Shown: positions 1 through 9,814 of the stretch, in pieces
Layout: each line of letters starts with the position of its first letter
Position numbering within the stretch: position 1 is the first letter of the stretch
Source of the DNA: Ixodes scapularis
Taxonomy: Eukaryota; Arthropoda; Arachnida; Ixodida; Ixodidae
Reading direction: 5' to 3'
DNA length: 64,000 bases
NCBI RefSeq assembly: GCF_016920785.2
Contig: NW_024609837.1
Span: 27,641,033 to 27,705,032 of the forward strand
Notes under the pieces: model-generated
The model's input: the letters and a program-made list of their open reading frames with translations, nothing else
Database searches by the model: none
Told to the model about the DNA's origin: nothing
Position numbers and translations under genes: made by a program

Positions 1-1237
1 CTCGAGGTTACCTGGAACATTAACTTGTGACGCACTAATATCATTGCGGATAGCGATTATGACACCGCCACCCCTCTTCGTTAGTCTGTCGCATCTGTGT
101 AAGGTATAATTCATATTGGGGGGGGAACACTTCTGAGTCAGCAATTTCGGGTTTCAGCCACGTTTCTGTCAGAATGACGAGGTCGGCAGTGCATGATTCA
201 ATTAGTGATAATAGGTCGTCGCGGTTTGTTAAAACACTTCTTATATTTGTAAAAACGACCGAACATGACTTGGTGTTTCTGCGTACTCGGGAAGACTGGG
301 GTGGGCGTCGGCGTGTACACATCTCCTATGGCTTTTTTTCTTCATATATACTGTTTTTTGCAGAGTCGAAGCAAAATGTTTTGTTATCAATGACTAATCT
401 GTTCGAGCGCAGCTTGTACTGCTTTCCTTGTTATTTCGCAAACTCAATCAGTTTTCGCCGTGCCTCGCGTACTGCTGGTGAAAAATCCTCGCTGACGGCA
501 AAACCGGTATTTTTTAATTTGTAACACGCACTCAAGATACTATCTTTATGCTTGGTAGAAGAAAGCTTGACAATGATAGGGCGTGTTTTATTATCGTTAA
601 AGCGACCTAGCCTGTGCGCTCTTTCTACGAAACTAGATTGTAGCGAAAGACCCAGGTTGCGAGAGCACATGTCAAGAACCAGTTTTTCTGATTGGGCCCA
701 CGTTTCATTTTGTTTGCCAGCGTGACCATAGAACACAAGATTGGAACGTCGCATTCTATTCTCCGCGTCCTCACACCGTGATTCCAAAGTATGAATTTGT
801 TCTGTCATGCTTTTTAAAGATATTTTTGTGCTTTCTGCATCTTTGCGTATTTCGTCCAAACTAGACACGCATGCTTCCACATTCGCTACTCTTTTTGTCA
901 GGGCAGTCACGGCTGATTCAGTACGAGACTTATCTTCTCTCAGTTTTTTTAGTTCGCTTAAAACTTCATTTTGCCCTTCTTTAAGGTTTCGTACAATGGC
1001 CAGGACAGATTCTAATTGGGCTTCCTGAGCCTTAGTCATTCCAGGGTTAGTCTCTACATCACCGGATAATAAGAGAAGTAATTGGTTACAACAGCTACCG
1101 GCGTAAGTAATGCTATCAATGATGAACAAATACCAATGGGTCGGGCACGACACCGCTATTAACAAGAGGTCATCGTTTTTGTAACAATCAAGGTGAATTA
1201 CACCAACCTGAACGAGAGCGAGCGGTAAGCCTTCCAT
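1..1237 (-). pseudogene. Non-LTR retrotransposon ORF, N-terminal half (2A-like motif, coiled coil, RRM-like, start of endonuclease), broken
   Basis: Read on the minus strand from a possible ATG at 1237. A hydrophobic leucine run and a 2A-like motif GDVETNPG (1040-1063) come first. They are followed by a charged, heptad-like coiled coil (about 1035-770), then RRSNLVFYG (about 724-752) and ERAHRLGR (about 601-625). These are hallmarks of the RNA-binding ORF1 type protein of LINEs. The same frame continues after a TAA at 431-433 and a TAG at 326-328 into FTNIRSVL...LVILTETWL (about 260-150), the start of an apurinic-type endonuclease. A frameshift near 75-95 is needed to keep the endonuclease going to the window edge (GGGVIIAIRN in another frame). 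The element is therefore dead. The reverse transcriptase would lie outside the window to the left. CR1/L2-like placement is inferred, not tested. Confidence 0.8.
1037..1063 (-). other. 2A-like peptide motif with the terminal proline replaced
   Basis: Minus-strand codons read G-D-V-E-T-N-P-G-M. The consensus for 2A ribosome-skipping peptides is D-x-E-x-N-P-G followed by P; here the last position is M (codon 1037-1039). The preceding residues are leucine-rich (NQLLLLLS), as in the 2A-like sequences known from some non-LTR elements of other invertebrates. Loss of the proline is expected to weaken or abolish skipping in this copy, so it probably marks decay of an ancestral function. Confidence 0.65.
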
Positions 1238-1625
1238 TCCTAGAGCGGTGACGTGCCCGAAGTGCCGGTCCGGAGCTTGTTGTTTAAGTAGTCGCGGGCT
1301 TGTTGTAGTAGAGCAGTGTTGCCAGCCAAGGTCTGCGCTGAGTTCCGTGATTGGCGGGAAAGGCGTTCCGATGGTTTCAAGTTGAAAGAATGGCAGGGCT
1401 GCTCTGTTGTCGATCATCCAGCCAAGCCGTTGAGGGTCGTTAGTCAGTCCGGTAGCTGTAGCTGGTGCAGGCAGGCAGGAGAACCAGACAGGCAGCCATG
1501 CTTGGATGAGCACCTGAACGAGAGCGAGCGGTAAGCCTTCCATTCCTAGAGCGGTGACGTGTCCATCATCAAGTACTGTAACCGTTAGAGCGGTGACGTG
1601 CCCATTCATCAAGTACTGTAACCGT
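1206..1625 (-). repeat. Direct repeats at the 5' end of the LINE
   Basis: A 53-bp segment at 1206-1258 recurs almost unchanged at 1512-1564, 306 bp away in the same orientation. It overlaps a 39-bp unit that is repeated head to tail at 1547-1585 and 1586-1625. Repeated monomers like these are common in 5' untranslated or promoter regions of non-LTR elements. The repeat ends where the large inverted repeat begins. Confidence 0.7.
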
Positions 1626-2270
1626 TACATCTAAAGTCCCACAGGGCTCGGTCTTGGGTCCTCGTTTTTTTTTTCTGACGTACATAAATGATTTTATTTT
1701 TAATATTTGGCCACTTCTTAAACTACTCGTTGAGGATGTTGTTCTCTACAGGAAAATTATCAGTGATGAAGATTATTTTAAACTTCAATGAGACATCAAT
1801 CGAGTATCAAACTGGTGTAGTGACTGGCGAGTGAAACGTAACGTAAGTAAATGTAGAATGGCAAGGTTTTCGCGGAAAATAGAAGTTAGAGAAGACGTGT
1901 GCTAATTATTAAACAAAGACACATGGAAAGAGCAAATTAATATTTTTTATCTCGGTGTTACTTCTCTAGTGGCCTGTCATGGTCCATTATCATATCAAGG
2001 CAATAAAAAAAAAGCGAACATCCTTTTAAATTTTTTTGTGTCGGAATTTCCAGCGCTGGCCCTTTAGAACTAAAAGAAATTGTGCTTTTCTTTTGTCCGT
2101 TTGGTTCTTGAATATGCGTGCAAAGTCTGGTACCCCCTAAAAATGTATCCCCGATAAACTAGAACGGTTACAAAGTCACTGCGCAATATCTGTCTTAAAT
2201 AATTATACGTTCAAAGCAAGTGTCACTCACATATGAAATCTTATAATTGAAATAAAAAATGTTGTATTGC
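1600..2270 (+). pseudogene. LINE reverse-transcriptase C-terminal fragment, left palindrome arm
   Basis: Translating the + strand gives SKVPQGSVLGP followed by a run like YINDFIFNIW, then EDVVLYRKIISDEDYF (FADD box degraded to EDVV), and after several stops IFYLGVTS and FVRLVLEYACKVWYP. This is the palm and thumb of a CR1/Jockey-like reverse transcriptase. Stops and shifts interrupt it throughout. The same fragment, better preserved, lies inverted at 7900-8850, so this copy belongs to the left arm of the large foldback. Confidence 0.75.
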
Positions 2271-2695
2271 AGAAGAAGCCTGACCTAAGACACTAAAGTT
2301 TTCAACTAATTTATAGTGGTGCAACCCGTATCACTAGAGTTAACTACATTCGAAGTCCGTTTTACATGTCTGAAATGTTAGAAGAAAACTGTGGTATTTT
2401 TTTTGCGCAGCTGCAACCGAGGCCATGGTGCACCAAGAACAGGGTGTGCCTTTATGAAGATGATCAAATATCATTGGTAACTATTGCTCACCTTACACTG
2501 ACACACGTTCCTTTTTAAAGGCCTTGTAAAAGCTTAATGCTTTCAAAAAAATTGAAAAGCTTGGGCTTATGAAACTTGAGGTCCATCATCAATTAAAACT
2601 GCAGTATAAAATGGTATGTGTTCGTTAAAAAAGATGTGTGAAAAGGTGCGACGTTTCTTATAAATGGTGGACAGACTAATAGAGTGTAAACTATG

Positions 2696-2800
2696 CTTAG
2701 GGTGGATCTGTGTTCGAGTGGACTACCGCAAAGCAGCTCGGAGCACGTGGAGCGAAAGCTCGCGCTGCAAAACCATGGGATTCTGGGTTCAATCTCGCTA
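2696..2800 (+). repeat. tRNA-derived SINE head (left palindrome copy)
   Basis: The segment begins TTAGGGTGGATCTGTG, continues GTTCGAGTGG (a degraded tRNA A-box region) and GGAGCACGTGGAGCGAAAGC, and ends with GGGTTCAATC (B-box like). It matches the better copy at 54338-54611 and the fragment at 14308-14385. Its inverted partner in the other arm is 7391-7503. Confidence 0.55.
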
Positions 2801-2829
2801 AATTTGCAGACATCTGGTGGTAAAAGCTC

Positions 2830-3820
2830 CGACTCGCTAAATTTGGACTTCATCTGACGGTCCCTCAGCACCAGCTGGGTAGCGTTAAATTTTAGCTGGG
2901 TGACGTTAAAACTTTAAAGCTCACAGGCCGTGCTAAATTTTGGCCCAACGTAAAGCTTTGATGTTGCCCTGCTCAATTTTTGGGTGCAGCGCAAAGATTT
3001 GAAGCACACGGACCGTGCTGGACCCAGTTAATTTTTGAATAGACCTAATTAGTGTTATGACTTTGAAGTGCTCCTCGCTAAATTTGATGAGATTTGATGG
3101 TAAAAGCTTCTACCCTCTAAATTTGGGCGTCATTTGACGATGCCTTTACCAGCTGGCTACCGTTTAATTTTCGCTGAGGTGACGGTAAATCTTGAAGATC
3201 ACAGGTCGTGCTAAACTTTGGCCCAGCGTAAAGCTTTGAAGTGGTCCTGCCAAATATTGGGGCCCAGGGTAACATTTTGAAGCTCACAGACCGTGCTGGA
3301 CCCAGTGAATTTCGGGATAGGCGTCATCTAGTATTAGAACTTCGAAGTGCTCATCGCTAAATGTGATAACATCTGGCGGTAAAAGCTTAGACCCGATAAA
3401 TATGGGCGTCACCTGACGGGCCTTACTTAGCACATATGGTCAGCTGGGTCCAGCTAAATTTGAGGGTGGGGTGACGGTAAAGATTTGAAGCTCACAGGCC
3501 GTGCTAAGTTTTGACCCATTGTAAAGTTTTGAAGTGGCACTGCCATATTTTGGGGACTAGCCCCAGCGCGTGAAAATCTAAAGAAGCGCTGATAAAAGTT
3601 CGCGCCCTGTGCGTAAAACCTTGAACATGCCCAACAAATTGTATGATATCCGCCATCGGGTGTTAAAACTTCGAAGTGGTCCTCGATAAATTTGGTCACA
3701 TCTAATGGTAAAAGCCTCGAACCACTAAATTTGGGCGTCATCGGACGATCCCTTAGCACGGATGTGCCCCTGTTGTTATGGGCATCGGCATCTGTAGGTA
3801 AAAGAAAGTTCAAGTATTCG
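2830..3820 (-). repeat. Tandem ~274-335 bp units, left arm (about 4)
   Basis: The landmark GGGCGTCA, or its diverged form, recurs near 2845, 3126, 3405 and 3735, each preceded by GCTAAATTT-type words. Between landmarks the same order recurs: a TTTGATGGTAAAAGCTT box, a GGTAAA...GAAGCTCACAGG box and an AAAGCTTTGAAG box. The units are the inverted homologues of those at 5700-7390. Open frames here are by-products of the repeat. Confidence 0.7.
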
Positions 3821-4187
3821 CCCAGGAATGTTTTTTTCTTAGTTCACTAAAAAGAATAGGCTTGGGGCTGTAAATCAAAGATCGAGCCTGGCGCCATCTT
3901 TTGATAAAAGACTTCAAGTATCCGTCAGAGGGTTGCTTTTTCTTAGCTGACTAAAAAGGATAAGAGTGGAGTTGCGTGTGTGTGAGAGATCGAGCCTGGT
4001 GCATTCCTTGATAAAAAAAAGTTCAAGTATCCGCCCAGGGTTGTTTTTTTCTTAGATGAATGAAAGAATAAGCGTGGAGCTGACATTGTGAGAAAGAGTC
4101 TCATGTAGGGAGAGAAGCTACTCTTATAGCGTAAAAAAATGTAGCTTCATTTTTAGAGCGCAGCTCTTAGGGGCCCGTTCCCGGCTT

Positions 4188-4215
4188 GAGCGGCGTCGCC
4201 GTCGCCGTCGCCGTT

Positions 4216-4252
<37 letters not shown>

Positions 4253-4254
4253 GC
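4188..4254. repeat. GCCGTC hexanucleotide microsatellite
   Basis: About ten near-perfect copies of GCCGTC, with one TTG variant. The same position in the copies at 18110 and 37795 has only two to four imperfect units. Confidence 0.85.
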
Positions 4255-4276
4255 GTAACCGCGCGGTGCATTATGG

Positions 4277-4815
4277 GTAAATTTCCCCGCTAAATCTAGC
4301 GGAAAAAATTTCCCCGCTAAATCTAGCGGAAAAAATTTCCCCGCTAAATCTGGCGGAAAAATTTCCCCGTCAAATCTAGCGGAAAAAATTTTCCCGCTAA
4401 ATCTAGCGGAAAACTTTCCCCGCTAAATCTAGCGGAAAAAATTTCCCCGCTAAATCTAGCGGAAAAATTTCCCCGCTAAATCTAGCGGGAAAATTTCCCC
4501 GTCAAATCTAGCGGAAAAAATTTTCCCGCTAAATCTAGCGGAAAACTTTCCCCGCTAAATCCTAGCGGAAAAAATTTCCCCGCTAAATGTAGCGGAAAAA
4601 ATTTCCCCGCTAAATCTAGCGGAAAACTTTCCCCGCTAAATCTAGCGGAAAAAATTTCCCCGCTAAATCTAGCGGGAAAATTTCCCCGCTAAATCTAGCG
4701 GAAAAAATTTCCCCGCTAAATCTAGCGGAAAAAATTTCCCCGCTAAATCTAGCGGAAAACTTTCCCCGCTAAATCTAGCGGAAAAAATTTCCCCGCTAAA
4801 TCTAGCGGAAAAATT
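4277..4815. repeat. 27-bp satellite, about 20 units
   Basis: The unit reads approximately CCCCGCTAAATCTAGCGG followed by a run of A and TTT. Units vary mainly in the length of the A run and in a GTCAAATC or AAACTTT variant. Each unit contains the imperfect dyad CGCTAAATCTAGCG. The array produces an artificial minus-strand open frame of repeated FPLDLAGKF-type peptides, which is not a gene. Confidence 0.9.
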
Positions 4816-4921
4816 TTGGTCACGTGACCCGGGGGTCACGTGACCTGGGGAGTCACGTGACCCCCTCCCGAGGTCACGTGACCTCTGAGGGGCACGTGAC
4901 ACCGAGGTCACGTGACCCCCC
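4816..4921. repeat. Array of six CACGTG palindromes
   Basis: Six CACGTG cores lie within 105 bp; five of them are in TCACGTGA context, spaced by G/C-rich linkers. GTCACGTGAC matches the known binding consensus of MiT/TFE and related bHLH-zip factors. Whether the sites are bound here is unknown. Confidence 0.75.
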
Positions 4922-5106
4922 CCGAGAACATGTGGCCCTCAGTACCCTCCCCTCCTCCTCCTCAAGAGCTGCGCTCCAATTCGGCGTTACAGGGAGTGGT
5001 AAACGGCTTCCACTTTTTTCAGCTAGTTTTATGCAGTCTTAATACACATAAACAAAAAAAATGTCAAAGCAAATACTCAAAAACATGGGTGTCAATTACA
5101 ATTACA

Positions 5107-5402
5107 ATTTGAAAAACTTCGCAAAGTGTTAAATGTTATAGTGTATCACACGTAACAATTGTCATCAGGAGTCGCCAAACAGGGTAAAGAAAAAGTTAGA
5201 ATAGAGCTGCATATTAACAAAGCGACTATTTACAAACGTCACAAGAGAAGACATTTAGCAACACTCTCTTGAAAATAAAATTAAATATTTCCAAAAATTT
5301 TTAGACTCGCGTTTGTTTCGTGACTATGTTTGGTGACTCCTGATAACTTTTGTTACACTTTGTATATCAAAACATTTAACACTTTGCAGGGTCTTTCAAA
5401 TG
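5107..5402. mobile_element. Foldback/MITE with ~75 bp terminal inverted repeats
   Basis: The left end (5107-5183) contains GCAAAGTGTTAAATGTT and ATCAGGAGTCGCCAAACA. The right end (5320-5402), reversed, contains GCAAAGTGTTAAATGTT and ATCAGGAGTCACCAAACA. The ~135 bp centre is A/T rich and has no open frame. The element lies in the loop of the larger inverted repeat. Confidence 0.75.
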
Positions 5403-5699
5403 GTCGTTGAAATTAATACGCACGTCTTTGAATATTTGCTTTTTGGTTTATCTGTATTAAGAGTGCATAGACCTACCTGGAATAAACAAATAGGAAAATT
5501 AAGCTTAAACCATATTTTTGACACTATACGAGTAGTGTATGCATACGCCCCCCTCTCTACCTGAGACTCATTCTCACAATGTCAGCTCCACGCTCATTTT
5601 TTCATTCATCTAAGGAAAAAACAATCCTGGGCGAAAACTTGAACTTTTTTACCTACAGATGGCGATGCCCATAACAACAGGAGCACGTTCGTGCTAAGG

Positions 5700-7390
5700 G
5701 ATCCTCCGATGACGCCCAAATTTAGTGGTTCGAGGCTCTTACCATCAGATGGCACCAAATTTATCGAGGACCACTTCAAAGTTTTAGCACTGGATGGCGG
5801 ATATCCCACAATTTGCTGGGTGTGATGAAAGTTTAACGCGCTGGACCCGAAATTTTATCAGCGCTACTTCAGATTTTCACGCGCTGGGGCCAGTTCCTAA
5901 TATATGGCAGTGCCACTTCAAAACTTTACACTGGGTCAAAAGTCAGCACGGTTTGTGAGCTTCGAATCTTGCCGTCACCCCACCCTCAAATTTAGCTGGA
6001 CCCAGCTGACCATGTGCTAAGGCCCGTCAGGTGACGCCCATATTTAGCGGGCCTAAGCTTTTACCGCCAGATGTTATCAGATTTAGCGATGAGCACTTCG
6101 AAGTTCTAATACTAGATGACGCCTATCCCGAAATTCACTGGGTCCAGCACGGTCTGTGAGCTTCAAAATGTTACCCTGGGCCCCAATATTTGGCAGGACC
6201 ACTTCAAAGCTTTACGCTGGGCCAAAGTTTAGCACGACCTGTGAGATTCAGATTTTCACGCACTGGGGCCAGTCCCCAAAATATGGCAGTGCCACTTCAA
6301 ATCTTTACACTGGGTCAAAACTTAGCACGGTCTGTGAGCTTCGAATCTTGCCGTCACCCCACCCTCAAATTTAGCTGGACCCAGCTGACCATGTGCTAAG
6401 GCCCGTCAGGTGACGCCCATATTTAGCGGGCCTAAGCTTTTACCGCCAGATGTTATCAGATTTAGCGATGAGCACTTCGAAGTTCTAATACTAGATGACG
6501 CCTATCCCGAAATTCACTGGGTCCAGCACGGTCTGTGAGCTTCAAAATGTTACCCTGGGCCCCAATATTTGGCAGGACCACTTCAAAGCTTTACGCTGGG
6601 CCAAAGTTTAGCACGACCTGTGAGATTCAGATTTTCACGCACTGGGGCCAGTCCCCAAAATATGGCAGTGCCACTTCAAATATTTACACTGGGTCAAAAC
6701 TTAGCACGGTCTGTGAGCTTCGAATCTTGCCGTCACCCCACCCTCAAATTTAGCTGGACCCAGCTGACCATGTGTGCTAAGGCCCGTCAGGTGACGCCCA
6801 TATTTGGCGGGTCTAAGCTTTTACCACCAGATGTTATCAAATTTAGCGATGAGCACTTCGAAGTTCTAATACTAGATGACGCCTATCCCGAAATTCACTA
6901 GGTCCAGCACGGTCTCTCAGCTCCAAAATGTTACCCTGGGCCCCAATATTTGGCACGACCACTTCAAAGCTTTACGCTGGGCCAAAGTTTAGCACGACCT
7001 GCGAGATTCAAAGATTTACCGTCACCCCAGCTAAAATTAAACGGTAGCCAGCAGGTGAAGGGATCGTCAAAGACGCCCGAATTTAGTGGGCCGAAGCTTT
7101 TACCTCCAGATGTCATCAAATTTAGCGAGAAGCACTTCTAAGTTCTAACACTAATGAGGTCTATGCAAAATTCACTGGGTCTAGCACGGTCTTTGTGTTT
7201 CAAATCTTTGCGGTGCGCCTCAAAATTTGGCCACATCAAAGCTCTACGATGGGCCAAAATTTAGCACGGCCTGTGAGCTTCAAAGTTTCACCGTCACCCA
7301 GCTAAAATTTAGTACTACCCGGCTGGTACTAAGAGACCGTCAGATGACGCCCATATTTTGCGAGTCGGAGCTTTTACCGCCAGATTTCGA
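5700..7390 (+). repeat. Tandem 273-381 bp units, right arm (about 6)
   Basis: The landmark GACGCCC followed by an ATTTAG word recurs near 5712, 6034, 6413, 6795, 7073 and 7346. The units at 6034, 6413 and 6795 are 379-381 bp apart and almost identical, which points to a recent duplication; the outer units are shorter and more diverged. Two near-identical 72-codon open frames (6156-6374 and 6535-6753) only reflect this duplication. Confidence 0.85.
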
Positions 7391-7503
7391 CAAATTTAGC
7401 GAGATTGAACCCAGAATCCCTGGGTTTTGCAGCGCGTGCTTTCGCTCCACGTGCTCCAAGCTGCTTTGCGGTAACCCACTCGGACACAAATCCCCCTAAG
7501 CAT
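7391..7503 (-). repeat. tRNA-derived SINE head (right palindrome copy)
   Basis: Read on the minus strand it gives TTAGGGGGATTTGTGTCCG, GAGTGGGTTACCGC, GGAGCACGTGGAGCGAAAGC and, near its end, GGGTTCAATC. It is closer to the SINE at 54338-54611 than the left-arm copy is. Confidence 0.55.
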
Positions 7504-7899
7504 AGTTTACATTCTGTTAGTCTGTCCACCGTTTTATAAGGAACGTCGCATCTGTTCTCACATCTTTTTTAACGAACACATACCATTTTATAAGGCATTT
7601 TTAATTGATGATGAATCTCTGGTTTCATACGCGCAAACTTTTCAATTTTTTAGAAAGCATTAAGCTTTTACAAAACCTTTAAAACACAAACGTGTGTCAG
7701 TGTAAAGTGAAAGTACTCACCTAAGGATATTTTATTACCTCCATAAAGACATACCTTGTTCTTGGCGCACTATGGTCTCCGTTGCAGCTGCGCCAAAAAA
7801 CACAATATTTTTCTTCCAATCTTTCTAACATGCGAAACGGACTTTCAATATAGTTATCCCTATAGTAGAAAACTTTAGTCTTAGGTCAGGCTTCTTCTG

Positions 7900-8850
7900 C
7901 AATACAAAAGTTTTCATTTCAATTAAGATTTCATATTTGTGACACTTGCTTTGAACGTATATTTATTTAAGACAAATCTTGCGCAGTGACTTTGCATTCA
8001 TTCTGGTTTATCGGGGATACATATTTTGGGGGTCCCAGAATTTGCACGGAAATTCAAGGACTCAACGGACAAAAGAAAAACACAATTGCTTTCAGTTCTA
8101 AAGGGCAGGGCTGGTAATCCCGACACAAAAATTTTAAAAGGATGCTTGCTTCTTTTTTTTTTGTTATCGCATTGATATGATTGGACCATGACAGGTCACT
8201 AGAGAAGTAACACTGAGATAAAGAATTGAATTAGATCTTTCACTGTGTCTTTTTTTAATAATTAGCAAACGCCTTCTCTAACTTCTCTTTTTCGCAAAAA
8301 CCTTACCATTCTACGTTTACTTACATTACGTTTCACGCGCCAGTCACTACACCGGTTTGATACTCGATTGATGTCTGATTGAAGTTTAAAATAATCTTCA
8401 TCACTGATAATTGTCCTGTATAGAACAACATCCTCACCGAATAGTTTAAGACGCGACCAAATATTTAAACAAATATCATTTATGTACGTCAGAAAAAGAA
8501 GAGGACCCAAGACCGAGCCTTGTGGGACTTTAGATGTAAAGGTTTCAGTACTAGATAAATGAATATTCATAATCGCACATGGCTTTCCACCAGGAAAGGT
8601 TAGCTACCAATCTAGAAACAAACATCAGGATCAATATTAAAAACATGTAACTTTTCAGTAGCCAACAGTGATCCGCTTTATCAAACTCCCCGCGCATATC
8701 GGGAAAAAAACACGAAGAACCTCTTTTCCGCACTCAATTCCAAGCGCGATGTCGTAATGACATTTAACCAACAATGATGTGCAATATACACGTGACCGAA
8801 AACCGTACTGACATTTCTCCTTTGCCTAAACCAGGTACAACAGCCAGATG
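7900..8850 (-). pseudogene. LINE reverse-transcriptase fragment, right palindrome arm and flank
   Basis: Minus-strand translation, pieced across frames, shows GFRSRVYCTSLLVKCHYD (about 8830-8770), FDKADHCWLL (about 8690-8660), SKVPQGSVLGPLLFL (about 8545-8500), YINDICLNIW and LFGEDVVLYR (FADD altered to FGEDVV, about 8445-8410). This order (finger, palm, FADD box) is that of a CR1/Jockey-like reverse transcriptase. Several frameshifts separate the pieces, so it cannot encode an enzyme. The longest uninterrupted stretch is about 100 codons at 8262-8570. Confidence 0.8.
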
Positions 8851-8959
8851 GCAAGACAGCTCTAACATGTATTGTTCTGCAGTGTGATGCCGTCTTTCGT
8901 TCATTTTTTCTTGGTCCCTGCTTAAGATGTTTTTTTTTTCCTTGAATAAGTACTTCGAT

Positions 8960-9640
8960 GCTGAGTGAGCATTTTATACTAATGTTACACATACTGAATT
9001 TGTCACCTACTGCGCTGAGCCAGGTACACAAGCCCCTGAGGCTTACACCGGCTCGTCATTGTACTTTTTTGAAAATGTGTGTATTGGAAAAAAAAAAAAT
9101 AAAACTATTCTATCTGATTTGCGGGCGCGCGCGCGATATACGGATAACAGCAAGAGTTAAAATGTCGAAGAAGCAATGTGCTTGTAGCTCAAGCGGTGAA
9201 GTGTCGGACTGCTGTGCACAAGGTACTGAGGTGAGATCACGTGGCTGTTATCGGGTGATAACAGCGGCTGTCAACACCTGGTGATGACATCCCCTGATAC
9301 GTGTCTTTCCCACGCGTCTGGCACGGACCTGGCACACGCCTGGCACACGTCATAGATGTGACTTCACACCTATACCGCGTACGTGCCTGGGTGGCGGGAC
9401 TTCGATGAGCTCCGATTGGTCACTGGCCAACGCCCTGTGGGCGGGGCCTTCTATGTCGGTGATCGTTGTAAGCGTGGCCATCGATGTCTCGGAACAAGAA
9501 TACAGCGTAAAAAACGACGTACCAGTAGAAGAGTATACACACAGACAAGGCGCTGACTTACAACTAAAATTTAATACGAAAAAAACATGAAGGCCACGAA
9601 AAAACCATCGATGTCCACGGCCTGTTATTGGTCACTGGTA
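8960..9640. other. Intergenic; no gene seen
   Basis: Apart from the possible SINE head, there is a short CACACGCCTGGCACACG-type duplication near 9320-9350. Open frames here are short and show no recognisable motif. Confidence 0.5.
9160..9300 (+). repeat. Possible tRNA-derived SINE head
   Basis: TAGCTCAAGCGG (9186-9197) fits a Pol III A-box. A degraded B-box-like GAGATCACG lies about 40 bp downstream. No 3' module or target-site duplication was found, and a folded tRNA cannot be drawn. It could be a decayed SINE or chance. Confidence 0.35.
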
Positions 9641-9795
9641 GAGCCCTGCATATCCGCGGATTATCCGCGGATATCCGCAGATATTTGCAGCAAACCGGCG
9701 GATGCGGATAAAAATTATACGGATTTTGTCGGATTGCGGATCGGATGCGGATGTCAGGGGCTGCGGATCCGGATATCCTCTGATCCGTATCTAAA
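9640..9795. repeat. GGATGCGGAT / TATCCGC repeat, left copy
   Basis: The segment starts AGAGCCCTGCATATCCGCGG and continues as irregular copies of GGATGCGGAT. A reversed relative at 13984-14143 ends TTATCCGCGCAGGGCTCT. The two may be the ends of one composite element about 4.5 kb long, now filled with other insertions. No target-site duplication is visible. Confidence 0.6.
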
Positions 9796-9814
9796 TTTTT
9801 TGCCGGTGGCATTC

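Larger units (their letters stand above)
1600..4142 (+). repeat. Left arm of a ~7 kb inverted repeat
   Basis: This arm pairs with 5509-8590 in reverse orientation. Paired landmarks, outside to inside, are: the ACATCTAAAGTCCCACA segment (about 1628 and 8520); the LINE fragment; the tRNA-SINE head (2696-2800 and 7391-7503); units with ...GGGCGTCA (3124, 3405, 3735) opposite ...TGACGCCC; a CTGTAGGTAAA segment near 3791 opposite 5650; and CTACTC.TATAG at 4120 opposite 5530. Arms differ in length because the right arm has extra tandem units. Divergence is clearly visible, so this is not a recent duplication or simple assembly mirror. Confidence 0.8.
4155..5015. mobile_element. MITE-like TIR element, copy 1, filled with satellite and E-boxes
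   Basis: The 14-bp ends AGAGCGCAGCTCTT (4155-4168) and AAGAGCTGCGCTCC (4964-4977) form an inverted pair. The first is followed by GGCTTGAGCGGCGTCG, and the second is preceded by a CCTCCTCCTC tract and followed by AATTCGGCGTTACAGG. All of these recur in two other copies (18100-18300 and 37754-38030), so this is a real dispersed family. This copy is expanded by a GCCGTC hexamer array, a 27-bp satellite and a set of CACGTG boxes. It sits in the loop of the 7 kb inverted repeat. Confidence 0.7.
5509..8590 (-). repeat. Right arm of the ~7 kb inverted repeat
   Basis: Inverted homologue of 1600-4142; the paired landmarks are listed there. This arm is longer because its tandem array holds about six units rather than four. 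The LINE fragment in this arm continues outward past 8590 to about 8850, whereas in the left arm it stops near 1600 against the other LINE copy. Confidence 0.8.

Noticed and set aside
4277..4815. CRISPR array
   Set aside because: Units are contiguous without unique spacers and the context is eukaryotic.
4669..5042. Repeated FPLDLAGKF and GSRDLGSHV peptides
   Set aside because: Translation of the 27-bp satellite and the CACGTG array.
6156..6901. Two near-identical ORFs that could suggest duplicated genes
   Set aside because: They arise from 379-381 bp tandem units; the frame is not kept in other units and changes stop position between copies.
9160..9260. tRNA gene
   Set aside because: An A-box is present but no acceptor stem, anticodon arm or valid B-box can be drawn; kept only as a possible SINE.
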